The notes below the pieces were generated by a model. That model searched no databases. It saw only the letters and a program-made list of their open reading frames with translations, and was not told the DNA's origin. From positions 1-36,394 of the forward strand of contig CASFVA010000050.1 of the NCBI GenBank assembly GCA_949298075.1: a DNA stretch of 36,394 nucleotides. Reading direction: 5' to 3'. The DNA comes from an uncultured Lentisphaeria bacterium. Lineage in GTDB: Bacteria; Verrucomicrobiota; Lentisphaeria; Victivallales; Victivallaceae. A program made the position numbers and the translations under genes. Below, one piece after another: positions 15,291 through 24,370 of this stretch. How positions within the stretch are numbered: position 1 is the stretch's first letter; the number at the start of each line of letters is the position of its first letter.

Positions 15291-17006
15291 ATGTTCAAGC
15301 TCAACGACATCAATCCGGCGCTGCCCGTCGCGATTGCCGCCGACCACGGCGGTTTCAAGGCGAAATCCGATCTCGCCGTCCGGTTGGAACAATCCGGACG
15401 CCGGGTCATCGACTGCGGTCCCTGTGAATTTGACGCCGCCGACGACTATCCCGATTTCGGCGCTCCGGCGGCCCGGGCGGTGGCGGTCGGCGAGGCCGGG
15501 GCCGCGATTCTGATCTGCCGTTCCGGCATCGGCATGGGGATGACGGCCAATCGTTTTCACGGAGTCCGGGCGGTGGTGGCCGCTTCCGCCGAGGCGGCCC
15601 GGATCAGCCGTGAACACAATGCCTCCAACGTGCTGGTGCTGCCGGGCGACGCGCTCGACGCCGGGGCGATGTGGAAAATCGCCGAGGCCTGGCTGGCAAC
15701 GCCTTTCAGTGGCGACGAACGGCATCTGCGGAGGCTGCAAAAGCTGGAACCCGCCACTTACGATGATATTGCGGCGCTGCGGAATTCCGACCCCGAACTG
15801 GCCCGGATGATTGACTCCGAAGCCGAACGTCAGAATGACGGCATTGAACTGATCGCCAGCGAGAACTTCGCCAGCTGCGCGGTACGGGCGGCCCAGGGTT
15901 CGGTGCTGACCAACAAATATGCCGAGGGCTATCCCGGCAAACGCTATTACAACGGCTGTGAATTCATTGACGAGGTTGAACAGCTGGCCATCGACCGGGC
16001 CAAGGCGCTGTTCGGGGCGGAGGCGGCCAATGTCCAGTCTCACTGCGGCAGCGGCGCCAACCAGGCGGTCTACGCGGCGCTCTGCGAACCCGGCGACACC
16101 GTGCTGGCCATGAGCCTTGATCACGGCGGCCACCTGTCGCACGGGCATCCGCTGAATTTTTCCGGAATGACCTACCGCATCGTTCCCTACGGCGTCGACC
16201 GGGAAACCGAAATGATCGACTACGACGAAGTGGAGCGGCTCGCGGTTGAGAACCATCCGAAAATGATTCTCGCCGGCGCCAGCGCCTATCCGCGGGTCAT
16301 TGATTTCCCGCGGCTGCGGGCCATTGCCGACCGGGTCGGGGCCAAACTCTTTGTCGACATGGCCCACATTGCCGGTCTGGTGGCGGCGGGTGAACATCCC
16401 AATCCGGTGCCGTACTGCGATGTGGTGACCACGACCACCCACAAGACGCTGCGCGGGCCCCGGGGCGGACTGATTCTCTGCCGTGAGGAATACCTCAAGG
16501 CGATCAATTCACGGGTGTTTCCCGGACTGCAGGGCGGCCCGCTCGAACATGTGATCGCGGCCAAAGCGGTCTGCTTCAAAGAGGCCGCCGGAGCAGAGTT
16601 CAAGGCCTATCAGCACCAGGTGCGGATCAACGCCGCCCGGCTGGCCGCCGAACTGGCGGCGCGGGGCTTCCGGATTGTGTCCGGCGGGACGGACAACCAC
16701 CTTATGCTGATCGACCTGCGTCCGCGCGGCGCCACCGGCAAAGCGGTGGCCAACGCGCTGGATCTCGCCCGGATCACGGTCAACAAGAACATGATCCCCT
16801 TTGATCCCGAAAAACCGTTTGTCACCAGCGGCATCCGGATCGGCACCCCGGCGGTGACCACCCGCGGCCTCCGGGAGGAGGATATGGTCACGATCGCGGA
16901 CTTCATCGACCGCGGCGTGGCGCATCTCGGCGATGAGGCGGCGCTGCGGGCGCTGGGCAATGAGGTCCGGGAATTCATGAGTGCGTTCCCGATGCCGCAG
17001 TTTTAA
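15291..17006 (+). CDS. glyA: Fusion of ribose-5-phosphate isomerase B and serine hydroxymethyltransferase
   Basis: The product has 571 residues. Residues ~10-150 are RpiB-like: ADHGGF near 17, DDYPDFG near 51, and [17 protein letters not shown] containing C76, the position of the catalytic cysteine. The segment ISREHN has H109. RpiB interconverts ribose- and ribulose-5-phosphate. Residues ~156-571 are a full-length serine hydroxymethyltransferase (usual length ~415), with [28 protein letters not shown] and the PLP lysine K385 in [13 protein letters not shown]. It makes glycine and methylene-tetrahydrofolate from serine. The start is ATG 15291, with GGAGAG eight bases upstream. The RpiB loop reads CRSG where E. 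coli has CGTG, so isomerase activity is probable but not certain. No stop or frameshift separates the halves. serS follows after 27 bases. Confidence 0.93.
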   Translation: MFKLNDINPALPVAIAADHGGFKAKSDLAVRLEQSGRRVIDCGPCEFDAADDYPDFGAPAARAVAVGEAGAAILICRSGIGMGMTANRFHGVRAVVAASAEAARISREHNASNVLVLPGDALDAGAMWKIAEAWLATPFSGDERHLRRLQKLEPATYDDIAALRNSDPELARMIDSEAERQNDGIELIASENFASCAVRAAQGSVLTNKYAEGYPGKRYYNGCEFIDEVEQLAIDRAKALFGAEAANVQSHCGSGANQAVYAALCEPGDTVLAMSLDHGGHLSHGHPLNFSGMTYRIVPYGVDRETEMIDYDEVERLAVENHPKMILAGASAYPRVIDFPRLRAIADRVGAKLFVDMAHIAGLVAAGEHPNPVPYCDVVTTTTHKTLRGPRGGLILCREEYLKAINSRVFPGLQGGPLEHVIAAKAVCFKEAAGAEFKAYQHQVRINAARLAAELAARGFRIVSGGTDNHLMLIDLRPRGATGKAVANALDLARITVNKNMIPFDPEKPFVTSGIRIGTPAVTTRGLREEDMVTIADFIDRGVAHLGDEAALRALGNEVREFMSAFPMPQF

Positions 17007-17033
17007 TGCAGATTTCTTGCGAGGAATTGAAAA

Positions 17034-18281
17034 ATGATCGACATGAAACTCATCCGCGAGCACAGTGATCTGGTGCAGGCCAACTGCACGAAGCGCGGAT
17101 TTCCCATCGACATCAACGCACTGCTTCAGCTCGACGCCGAAGCGCGGCAGCTCAACCAGGAAATCGAGGCGCTGCGCGCCGAGCGCAACCGGCTGAGCAA
17201 GAGCTGCGGAGCGGATCCCGCCGCCCGGGAACGGGTCAAGCAGCTCAAGGTGGTGCTGGGGCAGAAGGAGACCAAGCTGGAAGCTACCAACAAGAAGATC
17301 ATGGCGGTGGCGACCCGGATTCCGAACCTGCTGGCGCCGGACGTTCCGGAGGGGACCGACGACAGCTGCAACGTCGAAATCCGCAAGGTGGGCGAGCTGC
17401 CGCAGTTCGACTTTGAAATCCGCGACCATCAGGAGCTGGGCGAGCGGCTCGACATCCTTGACATTGCCCGCGGGGCCAAGGTGGCCCAGACCGGCTTTTA
17501 TTATTGGAAAGGCAAGGGCGCGATTCTGGCTCAGGCGCTTTATTTCTGGGTTCAGCGGCTGCTGGTCGAGCGCGGCTTCACCGTGTTCATGACGCCCTGC
17601 CTGGCCAAGGAACGGACGCTGTTCGGCACCGGCTATCTGCCGTTTTTCGCCGACCAGACCTACAACCTCGAAGGCGAGGACCTCGCTCTCATCGGCACCA
17701 GCGAGCAGACGCTGGTGGGCTATCACGCCGACGATGTGCTGGATGCGGCCGATCTGCCGCTCTGCTATACCGCTTTCACGCCGTGTTTCCGGACCGAGGC
17801 CGGGAGTTACGGCAAGGCGTCGCGGGGAATTTTCCGGGTGCACCAGTTCCACAAGGTGGAGCAGATCATTTTCTGCCGTCCCGAGGAGTCGCCCAAGTGG
17901 CATGAGTTCTGCCTCAAAAACGAGGAGGACATTCTGCAGCAGCTCAAGATACCCTATCACGTCGTCAACGTCTGCGTCGGCGATCTCGGTGCACCCGGTT
18001 ACAAGAAATACGATACCGAAGCGTGGTTCCCGAGCTTCGGCAGCTACCGGGAAGTCACCAGCAACACCAATCTGACCGGATTTCAGGCCCGGCGGCTCAA
18101 CATCCGCTTCAAGGATGGCGACGTCCGCGACTACGTTCACACCATCAGCGCCACCGCGGCGACCGACCGGCTGGTCATTGCCATCATGGAAAATTACCAG
18201 CAGCGCGACGGTTCGGTGGTGGTTCCCGAAGTGCTGCGGCCCTTCACCGGCTTCGAAGTCATTGAGCCGGTCATAAAATAA
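17034..18281 (+). CDS. serS: Seryl-tRNA synthetase
   Basis: This 415-residue class II synthetase charges tRNA-Ser. An N-terminal two-helix coiled-coil arm (~28-105) precedes the catalytic core. The TSEQTL segment, motif 2 (FRTEAGSYGKASRGIFRVHQF) and motif 3 (ATDRLVIAIMENYQ) are visible, and the end PEVLRPFTG matches the family. Motif 3 is divergent: where E. coli has NGSGLAVGR this protein has ISATAATDR, closer in feel to archaeal/eukaryotic-type enzymes, but the motif 3 arginine is kept. The start ATG 17034 has GAGG (17020-17023) upstream. It sits 27 bases behind rpiB-glyA, probably in one transcript, so serine use in protein and one-carbon metabolism are co-expressed. Confidence 0.95.
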   Translation: MIDMKLIREHSDLVQANCTKRGFPIDINALLQLDAEARQLNQEIEALRAERNRLSKSCGADPAARERVKQLKVVLGQKETKLEATNKKIMAVATRIPNLLAPDVPEGTDDSCNVEIRKVGELPQFDFEIRDHQELGERLDILDIARGAKVAQTGFYYWKGKGAILAQALYFWVQRLLVERGFTVFMTPCLAKERTLFGTGYLPFFADQTYNLEGEDLALIGTSEQTLVGYHADDVLDAADLPLCYTAFTPCFRTEAGSYGKASRGIFRVHQFHKVEQIIFCRPEESPKWHEFCLKNEEDILQQLKIPYHVVNVCVGDLGAPGYKKYDTEAWFPSFGSYREVTSNTNLTGFQARRLNIRFKDGDVRDYVHTISATAATDRLVIAIMENYQQRDGSVVVPEVLRPFTGFEVIEPVIK

Positions 18282-18307
18282 GCGGCCGCGCCGCATCCCT
18301 GACAGAA

Positions 18308-18347
18308 CGCCGCCGGATTTCCTTCAGAATTCCGGCGGCGGTGTTTT
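18308..18347. terminator. Intrinsic terminator after serS
   Basis: A perfect 10-bp stem, CGCCGCCGGA (18308-18317) with TCCGGCGGCG (18331-18340), closes a 13-base loop and is followed by GTGTTTT. It lies 26 bases after the serS stop, between convergent genes. Its T-run begins the first copy of a 30-bp direct repeat. Confidence 0.75.
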
Positions 18348-18371
18348 ATCCTGCCCCGCGCGGACCGAACG
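18342..18371. repeat. 30-bp direct repeat, copy 1
   Basis: This copy begins TGTTTTATCCTGCCCCGCGC and ends CGGACCGAACG. It is identical over 30 bases to 18403-18432, with the starts 61 bases apart. It abuts the serS terminator stem. I see no third copy in the window. Confidence 0.9.
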
Positions 18372-18402
18372 TGTGAAAATTACAGCCGGGTGTTAGGCCA
18401 TT

Positions 18403-18432
18403 TGTTTTATCCTGCCCCGCGCGGACCGAACG
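18403..18432. repeat. 30-bp direct repeat, copy 2
   Basis: This is an exact second copy of the 30-bp repeat at 18342-18371, ending 10 bases before the stop codon of the methyltransferase-MTHFR gene. The 31-base spacer between the copies contains no evident gene or hairpin. Confidence 0.9.
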
Positions 18433-18442
18433 GCAGGCGACT

Positions 18443-20275
18443 TTACTTTTCCAGGGGCTCCAGAACCCGGAGCGCAGTGGTCACGTTGCCGAAGGGGGCG
18501 CTCAGCGCCGCTCCGGCGATTTCGTCGCGGAGGGCGGCCAGGTTTTCCCGGGCGATGGCGAGGCCGGTTTCGCGTTGGACGTCGCGGTCCGGCGAGGCGG
18601 CCATACGTCGCATCACGCTGTCCGGCACGGTGACACCGGGGACCTCGGTGCGCATGAATTCAGCGTTTTTCAGGCTGACCAGCGGCCAGATGCCGGCGAT
18701 CACCGGGACCCGGAACTCCCGGAGCCGGTGAATGAAGCCGAGCAGTTTTTCCGGATCAAACACCGGCTGGGTCACGATGAAGTCGGCTCCGGCCTCGATT
18801 TTGCGGCGGGCGCGTTCGAATTCCCGGTCCAGGTCGATGGCGTTGGGGTCGACGCCGACGCCGATAACCGCCGAGGTCGGAGCGTTGAGCGGCTGGCCGC
18901 CGAGATCGACGCCGCGGTTCATGCCGTTCTGGAGTTTGACCAGCCCGATGGAGTCGATGTCAAAGACGCCCGAGCTGAAGGGATAATCACCGAGTTTCGG
19001 CGGATCTCCGGTGATGAAGAGCAGATTGTGCAGTCCGGCTCCAGCGTAGCCCAGCAATTCCGCCTGCAGTCCGATCAGGCTGCGGTCGCGGCAGCAGCAA
19101 TGGGCCAGGGTTTCAATGCCGCACTCGCGCTCGATGGCCATGGCGGTCACCAGCGTGCTGATCCGGGAGCTCGCCCGCGGACCGTCGGGCAGATTCACCG
19201 CGTCGATGCCGGCGGCGGCGCACTGACGGGCGCCGGCCAGGGTTTTGGTCAGGTCGAAGCCGCGCGGGGGCGTGATTTCGACGGTAACGACAAATTCTCC
19301 GGCGGCCAGCTTGGCTCCGAGCCGGGAACGTTTCGCCAGCGGAGGCGGGTCCGGCAGCGGGGAACCGGAGCCGCCGCCCAGCTCAATCACCCTGGTTTCC
19401 GCCCGGACAATCGGTTTGACTGATCGCGCCAGCTCCGCAATATGATCGGGATTGATGCCGCAGCAGCCGCCGATGGCCGCTGCTCCGAGCTGGGCGTAAC
19501 GCTTGGCGTAAGTGGAAAAGTATTCGGCGCTGGTCATGTACAGCATTCGGCCGTCCACCGTGCGCGGCGCACCGGCGTTGGGTTGGACGATCACCGGCAG
19601 CTCAGTGCGGCGGATCAGACGTTCCAGGTTGACGAGGGCTTCTTCCGGGCCGGCGCCGCAATTGAGGCCGAGCGCGGTGGGCGGAGTGCCGGGATGTGCC
19701 GCGACCAGAGCCAGAAAATTTTCCAGTTCGTCCTGTCCCGATGCGGCCGCCGCGTGGGAATCCAGCGCAAAGCTTAGCACATACGGCAGTTCCGGAAAAT
19801 TCAGCATGGCCGCCAGTGCGGCGGCGGTGTCCGCCGTGGTGCGGAGTGATTCGAACATGATGAAATCAGCGGAACTCAGCGCCGCGATCTGTTCGGAAAG
19901 TATTTCCGGGCGGGATCGCCGGTCGGCGGTGCTGTCCGGCTCCCCGACCGGTCCGACCGATCCGGCGATCAGGGCGCGTCCGGCGGCGGTTTCCCGGGCG
20001 ATCCGGACTGCGGCGGCATTGATTTGAGCCGTCCGGTCAGCCAGACCGAAGCGGGCCAGCCGCCGGGAGTTGGCGTTGTAGCTGTTGGTGGTCAGCACCT
20101 CGGCTCCGGCGTCGAGGTAGCGCCGGTGGATGTCGGCGATGACGTCGGGTTTGGAAAGCGACAGCTCTTCGTAAGAGGCATTGACAAAAAAGTTGCGGCG
20201 GTAAATTTCGGTGCCCATGGCGCCGTCAAAAATCACCAGCGATTCCGAAAGTTTCTGTTTCAGCGGATCAGTCAT
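18443..20275 (-). CDS. Bifunctional homocysteine S-methyltransferase / methylenetetrahydrofolate reductase
   Basis: The product has 610 residues. The N-terminal ~300 form a homocysteine S-methyltransferase domain beginning VIFDGAMGTEIYRR. Its zinc cysteines are in LNCGAG (~residue 205) and GGCCGINPDH (~270). From ~320 onward is a 5,10-methylenetetrahydrofolate reductase (VVTVEITPPRG, LFITGDPPKLGDYPF, FIVTQPVFD). The arrangement equals B. subtilis YitJ (about 610 residues): the reductase makes methyl-tetrahydrofolate and the methyltransferase makes methionine. The start MTDPLKQK at 20275 precedes the fold directly. Another ATG lies four codons upstream at 20287, and a longer frame to 20446 would overlap the upstream gene. 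It is convergent with glyA-serS, whose SHMT makes its folate substrate. No frameshift is seen. Confidence 0.92.
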   Translation of the reverse strand: MTDPLKQKLSESLVIFDGAMGTEIYRRNFFVNASYEELSLSKPDVIADIHRRYLDAGAEVLTTNSYNANSRRLARFGLADRTAQINAAAVRIARETAAGRALIAGSVGPVGEPDSTADRRSRPEILSEQIAALSSADFIMFESLRTTADTAAALAAMLNFPELPYVLSFALDSHAAAASGQDELENFLALVAAHPGTPPTALGLNCGAGPEEALVNLERLIRRTELPVIVQPNAGAPRTVDGRMLYMTSAEYFSTYAKRYAQLGAAAIGGCCGINPDHIAELARSVKPIVRAETRVIELGGGSGSPLPDPPPLAKRSRLGAKLAAGEFVVTVEITPPRGFDLTKTLAGARQCAAAGIDAVNLPDGPRASSRISTLVTAMAIERECGIETLAHCCCRDRSLIGLQAELLGYAGAGLHNLLFITGDPPKLGDYPFSSGVFDIDSIGLVKLQNGMNRGVDLGGQPLNAPTSAVIGVGVDPNAIDLDREFERARRKIEAGADFIVTQPVFDPEKLLGFIHRLREFRVPVIAGIWPLVSLKNAEFMRTEVPGVTVPDSVMRRMAASPDRDVQRETGLAIARENLAALRDEIAGAALSAPFGNVTTALRVLEPLEK

Positions 20276-20344
20276 TGGACAGTTCATCCCATTCAGATTG
20301 AGGCAGCTCCAGCGTCCGGCAGCCGTGCCCGGATTCCAACATAT

Positions 20345-20373
20345 AATATAATCGCGAAAACCGGCATTGCCAC
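20345..20373 (-). promoter_or_regulatory. Possible promoter for the methyltransferase-MTHFR gene
   Basis: On the minus strand GTGGCA (20373-20368) and TATATT (20350-20345) are 17 bases apart, in an AT-rich patch 57 bases upstream of the first candidate start codon. The -35 box overlaps the hairpin that probably terminates the upstream gene, so one of the two roles may be wrong. Confidence 0.35.
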
Positions 20374-20379
20374 TGCCGG
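20357..20379 (-). terminator. Weak intrinsic terminator downstream of the glnS-exported protein pair
   Basis: A 6-bp stem, CCGGCA/TGCCGG (20361-20379), with a 7-base loop is followed on the minus strand by TTTT (20360-20357). It stands about 20 bases after the stop codon at 20400 and separates that gene from the MTHFR fusion gene. Confidence 0.5.
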
Positions 20380-20399
20380 AAGAGCAAAAAACACCGTGC

Positions 20400-21110
20400 T
20401 CAGGGCGTCGCAGCCAGCGGCCGCAGATAGCAGGCGCCTGAACCATCCTCCCCTGCCGTCACCCACATGAGCCGGCGGCCGTCGGCGTCGAGGTAGAGAT
20501 CACCGGAACCGCCGTCCGGGAGCCGGGATTCTCCGGAAACCGCTCTCCAGCCGCGTCCGGCCAGCGCGGCGTCCAGGGACGTGAAAACGTTCCGCCGGCT
20601 GCCGGAGGCCCCCCGGAATGCGCCGTAGACCGCGTCACGCCCGGCGAAGCGAATCACCTGAACCGGAGTTGCGCCATCCGGCGGCGGCGGCAGTTCCGCC
20701 GGCCAGGTCGGGTGGGGCAGCCGCTCCGGGGCGGCGACGGCAAACACCGTCACCGGAGCACCGGGACCCGAATCAATCAGCAGCCGGCGTTCGATCCAGC
20801 CGTCCGGACGCTGGAAAGTCAGCCGGATGGTGTCCGGTGCAACGGCGAGATTTTCCGGCGCGAAGCGACTTTTCAGAAATTCAGCCAGCCCGGCCAGCCC
20901 GGCCGGGCAACGGCCGGTTTCCAGCCGCAGCCGGACGCCGTTAACTTCGATATTTTCACTGTGCAGAGGGGTGTAACCCGGCAGTTCCGTCGCCGCGGCC
21001 CACCGCTGTCCGGAGCGGTTGCGCCACGGCCACAGCGTGAATACCTCGGCTCCGGCCCGAAGTCCGAGTCCGAGCGCCAGAAGCGCCGCCGCCGTCCGGA
21101 ATGCCCGCAT
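20400..21110 (-). CDS. Exported protein of unknown function
   Basis: The product has 236 residues and I do not recognise a family. The N-terminus [21 protein letters not shown] is a signal peptide (cleavage after ~21), so the protein is probably periplasmic. The mature part starts EVFTLWPWRNRSGQ and has alternating short hydrophobic strands, a proline-rich patch (LPHPTWPAELPPPPDG) at ~135-150, and only two mature cysteines (RCPAG near 88 and GACYL near 227). No membrane segment or catalytic motif is evident. The start ATG 21110 overlaps the glnS stop by one base (TGATG), so it is translationally coupled to a housekeeping synthetase gene. That coupling probably reflects tight packing rather than shared function. 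Confidence 0.75.
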   Translation of the reverse strand: MRAFRTAAALLALGLGLRAGAEVFTLWPWRNRSGQRWAAATELPGYTPLHSENIEVNGVRLRLETGRCPAGLAGLAEFLKSRFAPENLAVAPDTIRLTFQRPDGWIERRLLIDSGPGAPVTVFAVAAPERLPHPTWPAELPPPPDGATPVQVIRFAGRDAVYGAFRGASGSRRNVFTSLDAALAGRGWRAVSGESRLPDGGSGDLYLDADGRRLMWVTAGEDGSGACYLRPLAATP

Positions 21111-22783
21111 CAGGCTTTCCGGCTCCAGGAATCCTTGAGCGTCACCGTGCGGTTGAATACCGGGCGGCCCGGTTCGGAATCCGGATCGACGGTGTAATAG
21201 CCGTTGCGTTCAAACTGCACCGTGTCGCCCGGTCGCGACTCCGCCAACGCCGGTTCAATGAAGGCGGTGATCCGGCGGAGCGAATCCGGATTGAGCTGGG
21301 TGAGAAAGTCCGCACCGTCGGCGCCGGGAGCGTCCACGGCGAACAGCCGGTCGTAAAGCCGCACTTCGGCGGACAGCGCAGTGGCCGCGTTGACCCAGTG
21401 AATCGTGCCCTTGACCTTGCGGCCGTCGGGCGAGGAACCGCCGCGGGTGGCCGGATCAAAACTGCATTTGAGTTCGACTACCCGGCCCCCGTCGTCGAGA
21501 ACCGCCTCTTCGCATTTGATATAGTAGCCGTAGCGCAGCCGGACTTCCCGGCCCGGCGCCAGCCGGAAATATCCCTTGACCGGTTCAAGCATGAAATCTG
21601 ATCGTTCGATCCACAGTTCCCGGCCGAAATCCAGTTTGCGGCCGCCCGCCGCCGGATCCTCGGGATTGTTAACGGCGTCAAGCGGTTCGACGCCGCCCTC
21701 CGGATAGTTGACGATCGTCACTTTGAGCGGATCGAGCACCGCGAGAAAACGCGGCGCCGTGGCGTTGAGCTCCTCGCGCACGCAGTGCTCCAGCAGCGCC
21801 ATGTCGGTGATGCCGTCAAACTTGGTCACGCCGACCTGCCGGCAGAAGTTCCGGATGGCGGCGGCCGGAATGCCGCGCCGCCGCAGACCGCTGAGCGTGG
21901 GCATGCGCGGATCATCCCAGCCGGAGACGTGGTGTTCGCGCACCAGCTGCAGAAGTTTGCGCTTGCTCATGACCACGCCGGTGAGATTGAGGCGCGAAAA
22001 TTCAATCTGGCGGGGCCGGTGGGGATAGTCCAGCGCCTCCAGCAGCCAGTCGTAGAACGGCCGGTGGATTTCAAACTCCAGGGTGCAGAAGGAGTGGGTC
22101 ACCCCCTCGAAGGCATCCTCCAGCGGATGGGCGAAGTCATACATCGGATAAATGCACCACTTGTCCCCGTGCCGGAAGTGGTGGGCCCGCCGGATCCGGT
22201 AGATCACCGGGTCGCGCAGATTGATGTTCGGCGAAGCCATGTCGATCCTGGCGCGCAGCACCCGGGAGCCGTCGGCAAATTCGCCGGCCCGCATCCGGCG
22301 GAAGAGATCGAGATTTTCCTCGACGCTCCGCTGCCGGCCCGGGGGTTCCCGGCCGGGTTCGCTGAGGGTGCCGAGATAGTTTTTCCACTCCTCGGGCGAG
22401 AGGTCGCAGACATAGGCTCGGCCCCGCCGGATCAGTTCCTCGGCGCACTCGTACATGCGGTCGAAGTAGTCGCTGGCGTAACAGATCCGGGTCGGTTCGA
22501 ATCCCAGCCAGCGCACGTCCCGGATGATGGCTTCGACGTATTCGGTTTCCTCCTTGGCCGGATTGGTGTCATCCATGCGCAGATTGCATTCGCCGCCGAA
22601 CTCGGCGGCCACACCGAAATCCAGGCAGATGGCCTTGGCGTGTCCGATGTGCAGATAGCCGTTGGGTTCCGGCGGGAAACGGGTTACGACCCGTCCGCCG
22701 TGTTTGCCGGCGGCCACCTCTTCCGCAACGATTTCCCGGATGAAATCCCGGCTTCCGGAGTTGCCGGTTTCAATATCACTCAT
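21110..22783 (-). CDS. glnS: Glutaminyl-tRNA synthetase
   Basis: This 557-residue class I synthetase attaches glutamine to tRNA-Gln. The nucleotide-binding motifs are [14 protein letters not shown] (HIGH at 45-48) and VVMSKRK (KMSKS equivalent at ~270-276). The region [11 protein letters not shown] is typical of GlnRS/GluRS, and the C-terminal anticodon-binding beta-barrels (~350-557, IHWVNA and LNPDSL) identify GlnRS rather than GluRS. Length matches E. coli GlnRS (~554). The start ATG 22783 has GGAG six bases upstream. GlnRS in bacteria implies direct charging of tRNA-Gln, although a GatCAB system could still exist elsewhere. Confidence 0.95.
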   Translation of the reverse strand: MSDIETGNSGSRDFIREIVAEEVAAGKHGGRVVTRFPPEPNGYLHIGHAKAICLDFGVAAEFGGECNLRMDDTNPAKEETEYVEAIIRDVRWLGFEPTRICYASDYFDRMYECAEELIRRGRAYVCDLSPEEWKNYLGTLSEPGREPPGRQRSVEENLDLFRRMRAGEFADGSRVLRARIDMASPNINLRDPVIYRIRRAHHFRHGDKWCIYPMYDFAHPLEDAFEGVTHSFCTLEFEIHRPFYDWLLEALDYPHRPRQIEFSRLNLTGVVMSKRKLLQLVREHHVSGWDDPRMPTLSGLRRRGIPAAAIRNFCRQVGVTKFDGITDMALLEHCVREELNATAPRFLAVLDPLKVTIVNYPEGGVEPLDAVNNPEDPAAGGRKLDFGRELWIERSDFMLEPVKGYFRLAPGREVRLRYGYYIKCEEAVLDDGGRVVELKCSFDPATRGGSSPDGRKVKGTIHWVNAATALSAEVRLYDRLFAVDAPGADGADFLTQLNPDSLRRITAFIEPALAESRPGDTVQFERNGYYTVDPDSEPGRPVFNRTVTLKDSWSRKA

Positions 22784-22895
22784 GATCTGCTCCGTAACAT
22801 AACTTGATTTCGTCTGTAATCAGTTTGGGGATAATATAATCCGCCCGCCCGGCATTTTCCACCGCCGCCGGGCAAAAAAAAAAAACGCATTCAGC

Positions 22896-22924
22896 TTGCA
22901 TAATTCCTCGGCAGTCGCTATATT
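22896..22924 (+). promoter_or_regulatory. Promoter of rnpB with upstream A-tract
   Basis: TTGCAT (22896-22901) and TATATT (22919-22924) are separated by 17 bases and place transcription start near 22931-22933, exactly where the RNase P RNA P1 helix begins. A run of 12 A's (22874-22885) lies just upstream of the -35 box, in the position of an UP element, as expected for a strongly expressed stable RNA. The rest of the 149-bp gap back to glnS holds no other clear feature. Confidence 0.75.
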
Positions 22925-22932
22925 AGGTATTT

Positions 22933-23354
<422 letters not shown>

Positions 23355-23528
23355 ACCCGATCCGGCATCCGGACCGGGCACAAAGGAGGGGTGGCGTTCT
23401 CCGGAGGCGCGGATGCGGTATGCTCCCCGGCGGCTAACAGCATGATTTTGCGTTATCCGGAACGGACGGGGATATGGCGCCCGCGGGCGCACAACGGAAA
23501 ACAGCGGAAAACACGGTTTGCAGCGAAG
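23355..23528. other. Leader between rnpB and the phosphoesterase gene
   Basis: This 174-base stretch starts with a hairpin (CCCGATCCGG/CCGGACCGGG, 23356-23378, one mismatch, no T-run) that may be the 3' processing or termination region of rnpB. A perfect SD-like AAAGGAGG at 23382-23389 follows, with no well-spaced start codon for the downstream gene. A 10-codon frame MRYAPRRLTA (23413-23445) has GGAGG upstream. I see no convincing promoter for the phosphoesterase. Confidence 0.4.
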
Positions 23529-24350
23529 ATGCCGAAAATTGCAATTTTAAGTGACATTCACGCCAATTACGACGCGCTGAGCGTCGTTCTGGAAAAGTGC
23601 CGGGAGATTGAAGTCGATCAGTACGTTTCGCTCGGCGACATTGTCGGATACAACGCCGAACCTCTGAAATGTCTCGAAGCCATTCAGGCTCTGGGATGCA
23701 AGGCAATGGTGTTCGGCAACCACGACTACTACGCTGCCAGCGGCGACACCGAGGCTTCCGGATTCAACCGCAACGCCCGGCTCGCCATCCAGTGGACCCG
23801 GGAACAGCTTTCGCCCGAACAGCGCAACTGGCTGATTCAGATGCCGGAGGATCTCCGGCTGCCCCAGTGGAGCATGACCCTGGTGCACGCCACGCTGGAC
23901 ACGCCGACCAACTGGGGGTACGTCTTTGACAGCCATCACGCCGGCAACAACTTCGCCTATCAGCGCACAGTGCTGTGCTTCTGCGGGCACTCGCATGTGC
24001 CGATTGCGTTCTGCCGCAAGCCGATGTCGCTGAACAACGAGCGTTCAATCGACGTCATTCCGGGCTGGAATTTCAGCACAGTGGATCCGCAGTTCGATCA
24101 CGATTTCACCCTGGCCGACGAGCTGCCGGTGGAGTACCGCAGCGGCGGCGCCCACAAATACCTTTTCAACGTCGGCAGCATCGGACAGCCCCGCAATGGA
24201 GACCCGCGGGCGAGTTTCGCCGTCGTGGATACCGCCGCCCATGTCGTCACCCGTTACCGGCTGCCCTACAACATCGCCGCCGCCCAGGAAAAAATTCTCG
24301 CGGCCGGCCTGCCGGATCGGCTGGCCGAACGTATCGCCCTGGGCAACTGA
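23529..24350 (+). CDS. Calcineurin-like metallophosphoesterase
   Basis: The product has 273 residues and carries the complete set of metal-binding motifs of the fold: SDIHANY (D-x-H, residues 8-14), LGDIVGY (G-D), GNHDYY (GNHD), LVHA and CGHSHVP (G-H-x-H). It resembles the YfcE/ApaH-like small phosphodiesterases that start directly with the first strand. That is why ATG 23529 (MPKIAILSDIH) is preferred over in-frame starts at 23442 or 23391. The SD site is weak. No signal peptide is present, so it is cytoplasmic. The substrate (phosphodiester, nucleotide or phosphoprotein) cannot be told. The heptosyltransferase gene follows after 20 bases; a link to lipopolysaccharide or nucleotide-sugar metabolism is only positional. 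Confidence 0.88.
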   Translation: MPKIAILSDIHANYDALSVVLEKCREIEVDQYVSLGDIVGYNAEPLKCLEAIQALGCKAMVFGNHDYYAASGDTEASGFNRNARLAIQWTREQLSPEQRNWLIQMPEDLRLPQWSMTLVHATLDTPTNWGYVFDSHHAGNNFAYQRTVLCFCGHSHVPIAFCRKPMSLNNERSIDVIPGWNFSTVDPQFDHDFTLADELPVEYRSGGAHKYLFNVGSIGQPRNGDPRASFAVVDTAAHVVTRYRLPYNIAAAQEKILAAGLPDRLAERIALGN

Positions 24351-24370
24351 CATTGTCCGCGCATCGGGTC

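Noticed and set aside
16509-18296. 595-codon open frame on the minus strand opposite serS and the end of rpiB-glyA
   Set aside because: It is a GC-rich antisense shadow: the plus strand encodes a complete serS and SHMT, and the antisense translation has no recognisable domain.
18342-18432. CRISPR array
   Set aside because: There are only two repeat units, no cas genes, and one unit overlaps a terminator tail.
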